6,329 nt of DNA. Origin: Spirochaetota bacterium. GTDB lineage: Bacteria; Spirochaetota; B62-G9; DRHN01. Below are positions 1 through 4,978 of this stretch, piece by piece. The position numbers and the translations under genes were made by a program. The notes under the pieces are model-generated. The model searched no databases. It was given only the letters and a program-made list of their open reading frames with translations, and was not told where the DNA came from. Positions within the stretch are counted from its first letter, which is position 1. The number at the start of each line of letters is the position of its first letter. The DNA lies in the NCBI GenBank assembly GCA_023136305.1, contig JAGLSF010000119.1:1-6329 (forward strand), in the 5' to 3' direction.

Positions 1-917
1 TCGGCACTGCCCATACGAGCTGCCTGAACCTGGACTGGGTTCAACACCTCCACGCCAATCTCAATGAGATCGGGGATGAACTCTATAATCGAGCCGCACG
101 AGTGAAAATACACCTTGGCATCGGTATTCTTCCTGATAAGCTCTATGAGCCTGCCTTCCCTGGGTTTGAATACAGTTCGGTAGAGCTTCGGCGAAAAAAG
201 CGGGCCGCATTGTCCTCCAAGATCATCGCCGATCTGCACGACCTGTACAAGGTCCCCGATCTCCCTTAAATAGGCCTCCCAAAAGGCGAGCATCCACTCA
301 AGAATTCTCTCCGCGAGAAGCTCGAGCAGCTCAATGTTGTCAACCATATCGCTGAAGGTTTCCTCAATACCCCTGAGCCAATAGGTATGCTCATATACGC
401 CGCCTGTTGGAGCATAGGCGACGATTGCCTTATCCGTTTCGATAAGCAGTTTTTGAACCTTATCTCTCAGGCCTTCGAAACGGGAGGGATGGGCAGGATC
501 GGGAAAGGGGTGCGATCTTATTTCATCGATGCTCTTCCCAGAAAAAACATGCCGTTCAAAATCGTAATAGAGCCCGGATTCCTTTGGTTTTCTGTACTTT
601 GTTCCCCATTCGTCCATGTACGTTGTGTTTTGACCCTCATCTCGATATGCAAGGGAAAACCCGGCTGCTGGTTTTGCATATACGGGTACTATATCCGACC
701 TGAATAGGTCGAGCAGACGTGCATCTGGGAACACGATCTGCTGGAATGGGTCCTGGATAATATCCTCACCACCCTCGAGTCTCAGGTGTTTCTTTAACAC
801 GCGGTGACCGTACAGGTGAATGCTGTCATGCAGTCCCCCGAAAGAAATGGGAACCCTGTCGGGCTCTCGGTGCTGGAGAGCAGTAACCACTCTATCTCTA
901 GAGGTGATACCCAACAT
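1..917 (-). CDS. Uroporphyrinogen decarboxylase (URO-D) family protein, MtaA/CmuA-like, C-terminus outside window
   Basis: The minus strand is open without a stop for 305 codons, from an ATG at 917 to the left edge, so the C-terminus is missing. The N-terminus (TSRDRVVTALQHREPDRVP, from residue 5) is the classic opening of the URO-D superfamily. Further landmarks are GDDLGGQ at about 230-236, followed by GPLFSPKLYR, and FHSCG at 271-275. In corrinoid methyltransferases of the MtaA type, the His and Cys of such an HxC motif bind zinc. Members of this group typically transfer methyl groups between corrinoid proteins and thiols or other acceptors, and are cytosolic. True HemE is less likely, because HemE lacks the HxC motif. 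The substrate cannot be told. AGGAGG (921-926) precedes the ATG by only 3 bases, so the adjacent TTG at 914 is an alternative start. An in-frame stop lies at 936-938. The gene is divergent from the LacI relic. Confidence 0.9.
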   Translation of the reverse strand, partial: MLGITSRDRVVTALQHREPDRVPISFGGLHDSIHLYGHRVLKKHLRLEGGEDIIQDPFQQIVFPDARLLDLFRSDIVPVYAKPAAGFSLAYRDEGQNTTYMDEWGTKYRKPKESGLYYDFERHVFSGKSIDEIRSHPFPDPAHPSRFEGLRDKVQKLLIETDKAIVAYAPTGGVYEHTYWLRGIEETFSDMVDNIELLELLAERILEWMLAFWEAYLREIGDLVQVVQIGDDLGGQCGPLFSPKLYRTVFKPREGRLIELIRKNTDAKVYFHSCGSIIEFIPDLIEIGVEVLNPVQVQAARMGSA

Positions 918-928
918 ATGCCTCCTCA

Positions 929-943
929 CCGTTGATCAAACGG
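929..943. promoter_or_regulatory. Imperfect palindrome, possible operator
   Basis: CCGTT (929-933) and AACGG (939-943) are perfect inverted arms around a 5-base centre. The core TTGATCAA (932-939) is itself palindromic, with its centre offset by half a base. The site lies between the URO-D ribosome-binding site and the divergent LacI-family relic, where a LacI-type regulator would be expected to bind. If the possible promoter at 976-1003 is real, the site falls in the transcribed leader, as a roadblock operator would. Whether any regulator still binds it is unknown. Confidence 0.3.
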
Positions 944-948
944 CACCA

Positions 949-1381
949 ATCAATGATGCTTCAGAAATCTCCCTTATTGTATCTTCTACAAAGAATTTAT
1001 CAAGATACAGGGATACAGTATTATCTTTTGCGACTCTGAGAATGATATCAAATCCGAAGAAAAGCACGTGAAGAACCTCCCGCCAAGTATCTCTATTCAC
1101 TCGGACATCGAGACATTGTGTACATTTCCGGTCCAAGATACCTAAGCACCGAAAACGAACACAGGGGGCTTCTGATTCCGGATGATGTCTCCATCATCGG
1201 ATACGACGACATTCCATTCTCATCGGCAATCTCTCTGACCACCATCTCACAACCCGCCTATGAAATGGGCAGGAATGCCATGCACCTTCTCATCGATCTC
1301 ATGGAAAAACATGTAAGCACACCTCACCATATTGTACTGCGACCAAGCATAATCATAAGAAAATCCTGCCAGAAAATGTAA
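949..1381 (+). pseudogene. Degenerate LacI-family transcriptional regulator with several internal deletions
   Basis: Blocks of one LacI-family repressor are found in order but in three frames. A possible start of the HTH (INDASEIS, 949-972) runs into SLIV. A second frame carries FYKEFIK and then QGYSIIFCDSENDIKSEEK (about 984-1078). A third frame carries KYLYSLGHRDIVYISGPRYL (about 1085-1144) and then LLIPDDVSIIGYDDIPFSS, YEMGRNAMHLLIDLM and a normal C-terminus ending at a TAA at 1379-1381. In an intact protein of about 330-340 residues the last two blocks are separated by roughly 90-100 residues, which are missing here. The segment between KHVKNL and KYLYSLGH is also gone, as is most of the DNA-binding domain. 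Only about 145 codons' worth of DNA remains, so no functional repressor can be made. The 264-base frame at 1118-1381, starting with GTG, is the longest remnant. The C-terminal assignment is firm; the HTH fragment is tentative. Confidence 0.85.
976..1003 (-). promoter_or_regulatory. Possible sigma-70-type promoter for the URO-D gene
   Basis: On the minus strand TTGATA (998-1003) and TACAAT (976-981) are separated by 16 bases. Each matches the consensus at five of six positions. Transcription would begin near 969, giving a leader of about 50 bases before the URO-D start. The elements lie inside the remains of the divergent LacI-family gene, so they may have arisen or been recruited after that gene decayed. 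This is inferred from consensus matching only. Confidence 0.35.
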
Positions 1382-1406
1382 ACCCCCTGAAAACAACAAT
1401 CCTTAC

Positions 1407-1435
1407 TTGCTATCGAAAGATAGGTGCCTTATTAT
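1407..1435 (+). promoter_or_regulatory. Possible promoter upstream of the ROK relic and the four-gene set
   Basis: TTGCTA (1407-1412, four of six consensus matches) and TATTAT (1430-1435, five of six) are separated by 17 bases. The inverted repeat CTATC/GATAG occupies the -35 end and spacer, where a regulator could bind. No other promoter candidate was noticed between here and the TPR gene, so this would be the nearest one for the downstream genes. Consensus matching alone gives modest confidence. Confidence 0.3.
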
Positions 1436-1457
1436 TTGCTTTACAGTTCGAGCATCC

Positions 1458-1475
1458 CCCTTGGATACACAAGGG
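1458..1475. repeat. Perfect 6-bp inverted repeat, possible operator
   Basis: CCCTTG (1458-1463) and CAAGGG (1470-1475) are perfectly complementary around a 6-base centre, GATACA. No T-run follows, so it does not look like a terminator. It lies about 20 bases after the -10 element of the possible promoter at 1407-1435, which would suit an operator. A repeat this short can also occur by chance. Confidence 0.25.
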
Positions 1476-1481
1476 TGATGA

Positions 1482-1712
1482 AACCAGGAGCAGGCCATGG
1501 TTCTGGGCATCGGTGCACCTGGACCTATAGACCTAGACAGGCGCATCATCAACGGGAACAAGCACCTCACGGGAGAGATATGGGCCCTTCCTCTTCGTGA
1601 AATGCTTCACCGCATAGCCTACTTTGAGGAACATCGCAGGGCAAACATTCAAAAGGCACAACTCTGGGATGAAGCTGTTCTTTACGGAGCTGTTTCGCTT
1701 TTCAACCAGTGA
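1482..1712 (+). pseudogene. Degenerate ROK-family protein (sugar kinase or NagC-type repressor) with a large internal deletion
   Basis: The frame, open from a stop at 1479-1481 with an ATG at 1497, contains the ROK block GIGAPGPID (about residues 4-12 from that ATG), followed by TGEIWALPLREML. It then jumps directly to a ROK C-terminus, LWDEAVLYGAVSLF, which corresponds to the usual family ending with an acidic-Ala/Gly-x-x-Gly-Ala pattern. Intact ROK kinases are about 300 residues and ROK repressors about 400; only about 71 codons remain. The central ATPase fold, the ExGH motif and the CxCGxxGCxE zinc motif are all absent, as is everything before GIGAPGP, including any winged HTH. The deletion joins the two parts in frame, around codons 38-42. 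The remnant cannot be a working ROK protein. It ends 24 bases before the TPR gene. Whether the parent was a kinase or a repressor cannot be decided. Confidence 0.75.
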
Positions 1713-1720
1713 TGCGCGCT

Positions 1721-1736
1721 TCCTCCAGGGAGAGGA
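1721..1736 (+). promoter_or_regulatory. Hairpin overlapping the ribosome-binding site of the TPR gene
   Basis: TCCTC (1721-1725) can pair with GAGGA (1732-1736) around the 6-base loop CAGGGA. GAGGA is part of the purine-rich ribosome-binding stretch in front of the TPR gene, so the hairpin could mask it. The ROK remnant's stop codon is only 9 bases upstream of the stem. Ribosomes reading through the remnant could therefore affect access to the site. The stem is short and the effect is inferred. Confidence 0.3.
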
Positions 1737-2432
1737 GTGGTCTTGGACATAGAGAGCATGCTTAAAAAGGCCGGTGGGTTGACAACCCGGGGCAGATCCA
1801 GTGTGAAGGCGGGAAGATACAGGGAGGCCCTCGATGCCTTTGACCGTGCAGCCTCGATCTATGCCGAGCATGCCGAGCCACTGAAGCAGGCGACAGTACT
1901 TCAGGAAATGGCCGATGTCTATCGGCTCACAGAGGACAATGGCCCTGCCCTGGAGATCTATGCGAGGCTCATGGGCCTTTTCGACAAACTCGAAGACCAT
2001 GAAGCAAAGGCGCGGACCCATAACAACAGTGGCCTGCTGCTGGCGAGGCAAAGCAGTTATGAAGATGCGCTGACACATTTCAGGGAAGCTTTGAGAATCT
2101 TCGATGAGCTCGGAAAACCTCTTCACGTGGCCGAGCAGTGGGGGAACATCGGTTCCGTGTACCGAGATTCAGACAAATGCGATCTCGCCATGGACAGCTA
2201 TAACCACGCGTTTCCCATATTTCGGAAGCTGAAAAAAAACGAAGGGGTTGCCGATCAGTATACGAATATTGCCTACATCCATGTCATGGAGAACAGGTTC
2301 ACCGAGGCACTCAACTGGTATCAGAAAGCGCTCCCCCTCTACGAAAAGGCGGGCGCAAGGAAGAAGGCCGAAATCACCCGTCAGAACATTGCAAAACTCC
2401 AAGGGGATCCAGAAACAGATGAAGGGTCTTGA
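1737..2432 (+). CDS. Tetratricopeptide repeat (TPR) protein
   Basis: A 231-residue soluble protein made almost entirely of TPR units. Five repeats are visible at about residues 14-47, 51-87, 91-124, 131-164 and 171-204. Examples of the consensus are GRYREALDAFDRAASIY, SSYEDALTHFREALRIFDEL and NRFTEALNWYQKALPLYEKA. There is no signal peptide, membrane segment or catalytic domain. TPR arrays of this kind, with helices of about 20 residues ending in acidic-leucine patterns, form a superhelical groove that binds peptides or partner proteins, so a scaffold or sensor role in the cytosol is likely. The start is uncertain: GTG 1737 lies inside the purine-rich stretch, TTG 1743 has a better-spaced GAGGAG (1732-1737), and ATG 1758 is also possible. 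The last 14 bases overlap the next gene, suggesting coupled translation and a shared function. No specific partner can be named from sequence. Confidence 0.88.
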   Translation: MVLDIESMLKKAGGLTTRGRSSVKAGRYREALDAFDRAASIYAEHAEPLKQATVLQEMADVYRLTEDNGPALEIYARLMGLFDKLEDHEAKARTHNNSGLLLARQSSYEDALTHFREALRIFDELGKPLHVAEQWGNIGSVYRDSDKCDLAMDSYNHAFPIFRKLKKNEGVADQYTNIAYIHVMENRFTEALNWYQKALPLYEKAGARKKAEITRQNIAKLQGDPETDEGS

Positions 2433-3345
2433 TCTTGCGGAGGAGTACTACAGAGAACACGGCGTACAGATGATCTCGAACCGCTTTTCAGCCTACGCTG
2501 ACCGTATAGCTGCAGGTTTTGTGGGCCCTGGTTCCGAGTGCTTCGGATTCGATGATGAAATATCCCGCGACCATGACTGGGGTCCCGGATTTTGCATGTG
2601 GCTCACAGCCGAAGATCACGTGGAGATTGGCAGTACACTACAGGAGGAATATGAAAAGCTTCCCGACAACTTCATGGGGTTTGGCCCCAGGCTTATAAGC
2701 CCCGGAGAAGAAGGTCGAACGGGCGTATGCACGACCGCCTCTTTTTACAAGACCCGCACGGGACTCGACCATCCCCCTCAGAAGCTCGGGGAGTGGCTTC
2801 ATATTCCCGAGCAATCCCTCGCCGTCTGCACTAACGGCAGGGTTTTTCATGACCCTCTCGGGCAATTCACCCGCTGGAGGGAACATTTAAAGGGATTTTA
2901 CCCTGAGGACATACGGCTGAAAAAAATTGCATCCCGCTGCGTTACCATCGCACAGTCGGGGCAGTACAACTTCGAGCGCTCACTCAACCGCAACGAGCTT
3001 TTCGCGGTCCAGTACTCAGAAATAAAATTCTGCTCCGATGTCATGTCCCTGCTGTTTCTACTGAACCGACGCTACACACCTTTTTACAAGTGGATGCACC
3101 ACGCCGCGAAGGACCTTCCCGTTCTGGGGCAGCAGGTGCATGCACTGATACTGGAACTGATGGAAGAGCAGGACAGTGGGATGAAAATGAAGGCGATTGA
3201 AAGGATCTGTGCCCTGCTCATCGATGAACTGCAGCAGGAGGGGCTCACAGACTCCCAGAGTGACTTCCTGCTCGATCACGCGCACAGCGTACACAGCCGC
3301 ATTCAGGACAAGGTTTTAGGAGAGAGGTTTTCCATCATCAACTGA
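2419..3345 (+). CDS. DUF4037 domain protein, putative nucleotidyltransferase-like
   Basis: A 308-residue protein recognised as DUF4037. Near the N-terminus it carries GSECFGFDDEISRDHDWG (residues 38-55). This resembles the GS...DxD signature of the polymerase-beta nucleotidyltransferase superfamily, with Gly38-Ser39 and Asp51/Asp53 as candidate metal- and nucleotide-binding residues. Later conserved-looking parts are TNGRVFHDPLG (138-148), YPEDIRLKKIA (161-171), AQSGQYNFERSLNR (178-191) and LLNRRYTPFYKW (214-225). If active, it would transfer a nucleotide to a small molecule or protein; the substrate is unknown. No signal peptide or membrane helix is seen, so it is cytosolic. The ATG at 2419 is chosen because the frame upstream, open back to 2248, lies wholly within the TPR gene. 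AAGGGG (2401-2406) is a rather distant ribosome-binding site, so coupling to the overlapping TPR gene probably matters. Confidence 0.85.
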   Translation: MKGLDLAEEYYREHGVQMISNRFSAYADRIAAGFVGPGSECFGFDDEISRDHDWGPGFCMWLTAEDHVEIGSTLQEEYEKLPDNFMGFGPRLISPGEEGRTGVCTTASFYKTRTGLDHPPQKLGEWLHIPEQSLAVCTNGRVFHDPLGQFTRWREHLKGFYPEDIRLKKIASRCVTIAQSGQYNFERSLNRNELFAVQYSEIKFCSDVMSLLFLLNRRYTPFYKWMHHAAKDLPVLGQQVHALILELMEEQDSGMKMKAIERICALLIDELQQEGLTDSQSDFLLDHAHSVHSRIQDKVLGERFSIIN

Positions 3346-3370
3346 GAAAGGTCCCCATAGCGGATACCAT

Positions 3371-3381
3371 AAGGAAGGAGC
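3371..3381 (+). promoter_or_regulatory. Strong ribosome-binding site of the SDR gene
   Basis: AAGGAAGGAG (3371-3380) ends one base before the ATG at 3382. The AAGGA part lies at a good distance of 6 bases. It fixes the start of the epimerase gene. The 36-base gap after the DUF4037 stop shows no terminator, so the genes probably share a transcript. Confidence 0.6.
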
Positions 3382-4305
3382 ATGAAGAACATACTGATAA
3401 TTGGGGGCAGCTACTTTGCGGGCAGGGTGTTTGTCGAGGAGCTCCTCAAGGAGAAGGATTACAGCATATATGTATTGAACAGGGGCAATATTCCCATCAG
3501 ACGGGAAGAGGTGAAGGAGATCGTCTGCGACCGGCATGACCTCGATGAGATGAGGCGTCTCCTGCCCGACATTGACTGGTGTGTGGTGGTTGATTTCTGC
3601 GCCTATGCGCCGGAAGACATCTCCTCCACACTGAGCGTGCTCCCGGCGGACAGGATCGGTCAGTATATCTATATCAGCACTTGTTCTGTCTACTCCCGGA
3701 CCAGTGAGCTTCCGATGAGAGAGGAGGCCCCAAAGCTCACCGGAGCACAGCCGGAGCTGGGACCCTTTGCCGACTATGGCTTCAACAAGCGGCGCGCGGA
3801 GCTGGAACTGGAAAATCTCGCCTTGGAGCACGGTATGCCCTTCACCTCAATCCGGCCCGCATTCATATACGGGAAGTACAACTATGCGCCCCGCGAAAGC
3901 TATTTCTTCGATCTCATTGTGAAAGGTGAGCCGATCAGCATACCCAAAGACAATCTCGCTCTATTTAGCTTTGTGTCCGTCTGGGACGTCGCACGGATCA
4001 TACTGGGCTGCCTGGAAAACAAAGAATCCTTCAATCGAGCCTTCAACGCCTCTGCCGAAGAGCTCCTCTCATATCGCAGGCTCATGGATGTGTTTGAGAT
4101 GATAACAGGCAAGGAATTACTGATACAGGAGAAAACAATCGAAGAGATAGAGAAATCGCAGATACCTCTTCCCTTTCCACTCGACGAACACCTGATCTAT
4201 TCGGGAACCCTTATTCGGAGCATTGTTGATTTTACATACACACCCTTTGTGGATGGCATGGGTGAGACCTATCGATACTACCGCATAGGGCACGGACTTT
4301 CATGA
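3382..4305 (+). CDS. NAD(P)-dependent epimerase/dehydratase family protein (extended SDR)
   Basis: A 307-residue protein with an N-terminal Rossmann fold. The cofactor-binding turn is IIGGSYFAGR (residues 6-15), and VLNRG (31-35) ends the second beta strand. The Arg there could contact the adenosine ribose phosphate of NADP. YISTCSVYS (97-105) carries the active-site Ser/Thr region, and YGFNK (132-136) is the YxxxK catalytic pair. RPAFIYGKYN (158-167) and a C-terminal region with SVWDVARIILGCLE follow the extended-SDR pattern. Such enzymes oxidise, reduce or epimerise sugars, usually as nucleotide derivatives, in the cytosol; some relatives (CSP41-like) bind RNA instead. The exact substrate cannot be told. 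Both catalytic residues are intact, so activity is expected. Its stop overlaps the ATGA at 4302-4305, and it sits between two proteins of unknown function, which suggests a joint pathway. Confidence 0.88.
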   Translation: MKNILIIGGSYFAGRVFVEELLKEKDYSIYVLNRGNIPIRREEVKEIVCDRHDLDEMRRLLPDIDWCVVVDFCAYAPEDISSTLSVLPADRIGQYIYISTCSVYSRTSELPMREEAPKLTGAQPELGPFADYGFNKRRAELELENLALEHGMPFTSIRPAFIYGKYNYAPRESYFFDLIVKGEPISIPKDNLALFSFVSVWDVARIILGCLENKESFNRAFNASAEELLSYRRLMDVFEMITGKELLIQEKTIEEIEKSQIPLPFPLDEHLIYSGTLIRSIVDFTYTPFVDGMGETYRYYRIGHGLS

Positions 4306-4322
4306 GGGGAGGGAAGACTGGA

Positions 4323-4916
4323 ATGGCAGACAGGGAAAAACTCATGGACCGGATAGTTGAGTCCGAGCTCAGGATGTTTTTATCGGTACCCGCTGACGGT
4401 GACTACCGCTGCCGACAGTATCCTGACAGCTTTCGCCTGCACCGCAAAGCGCAATTCAGCATATGGTCGGATGATACACTCGGAAGTTACCTGCATGATC
4501 TTCAGGGGGCTGAGAAGGAGGGAAAGAATTTGATGACGATCAAGTATGCCCGCATGGACGATCTCATACCCCGTGAGAACTCCAACCCGTTGATCGACAG
4601 GATCGCAGAAATACAGTACCGGTGGCAGAAGGAGTTGTTCCACACATACCCCCATTTCATGGCAGGAGCCCGTCCCCTGTCTGAGGACGATGACTCAGCA
4701 TTGAAAACATCATTTGAGACCTACCTCAAGGGGGAACTGGAGACCTACTCCGACAACACGCTCTCACTGCTGCACAGAGATCTCAGGAACCTTGCTGAGA
4801 AACGTATGAACGGTTCCGAACTGGTGTATGACTATCTTGTAAAGGGACTGGGATACGGTTCTCTCGAGGAGGCCGAACAGGCACAGAAGAAGAATAAGCC
4901 GCGTAGCAATGTATGA
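4323..4916 (+). CDS. DUF4125 family protein
   Basis: A protein of 197 residues (204 if started at 4302) recognised as DUF4125. Landmarks, numbered from the ATG at 4323, are REKLMDRIVESELRMF (4-19), FRLHRKAQFSIW (37-48) and GKNLMTIKYARMDDL (66-80), followed by a helical C-terminal part with LLHRDLRNLAEKRMNG. It has no signal peptide or membrane segment and its function is unknown. I favour ATG 4323 because GGGGAGGG (4306-4313) stands about 9 bases upstream. ATG 4302 overlaps the preceding stop as ATGA but lacks a clear ribosome-binding site of its own. From memory, DUF4125 is sometimes fused to or next to TPR and DUF4037 proteins, which would fit this arrangement; that should be checked. The end is rich in Lys and Glu and probably disordered. 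Confidence 0.8.
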   Translation: MADREKLMDRIVESELRMFLSVPADGDYRCRQYPDSFRLHRKAQFSIWSDDTLGSYLHDLQGAEKEGKNLMTIKYARMDDLIPRENSNPLIDRIAEIQYRWQKELFHTYPHFMAGARPLSEDDDSALKTSFETYLKGELETYSDNTLSLLHRDLRNLAEKRMNGSELVYDYLVKGLGYGSLEEAEQAQKKNKPRSNV

Positions 4917-4941
4917 CAGCTCGAGAGAGTGCCTGTCCCCG

Positions 4942-4959
4942 ATGAAAGAAATTTTTCAT
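4942..4959. terminator. Possible weak terminator between convergent genes
   Basis: ATGAAA (4942-4947) and TTTCAT (4954-4959) form a 6-bp stem around GAAATT, in the 62-base gap between the convergent DUF4125 and kinase genes. A transcript from either strand would form a similar hairpin. The stem is AT-rich and there is no clean T-run after it, so it would be a poor intrinsic terminator. The rest of the gap shows nothing else recognisable. Confidence 0.25.
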
Positions 4960-4978
4960 GCACTTATCACCACAGGTA

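Larger units (their letters stand above)
1382..1481 (+). other. Intergenic stretch between two regulator relics
   Basis: No coding frame is recognisable. The stretch holds a possible promoter (1407-1435), a small inverted repeat with a GAAA loop (CTATC 1410-1414 and GATAG 1419-1423) and a second inverted repeat (1458-1475). It may contain unrecognised remains of the missing N-terminal part of the ROK-family gene that follows. Confidence 0.5.

Noticed and set aside
387..707. Plus-strand 106-codon frame
   Set aside because: It lies wholly antisense to the well-supported URO-D coding sequence and has no family resemblance.
820..1071. Plus-strand 83-codon frame
   Set aside because: Its first part is antisense to the URO-D N-terminus. 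Only a short stretch near 949-981 matches a possible piece of the LacI relic, which is annotated separately.
936..1136. Minus-strand 66-codon frame upstream of the URO-D gene
   Set aside because: It runs antisense to clearly recognisable LacI-family blocks and resembles nothing itself, so it is a chance frame.
1533..2126. Minus-strand 197-codon frame
   Set aside because: It is antisense to the TPR repeats and the ROK relic, whose protein signatures are clear on the plus strand.
2248..2418. Upstream extension of the DUF4037 gene
   Set aside because: These 57 codons lie inside the TPR gene in another frame and are Arg/Ser/Pro-rich and unlike the family. The ATG at 2419 fits the domain start.
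4323..4916. DUF4125 and DUF4037 proteins as a HEPN/MNT toxin-antitoxin pair
   Set aside because: A nucleotidyltransferase-like protein near a helical protein prompted the idea, but no convincing RxxxxH HEPN motif is visible in the DUF4125 protein, both proteins are larger than typical pairs, and an SDR gene lies between them.
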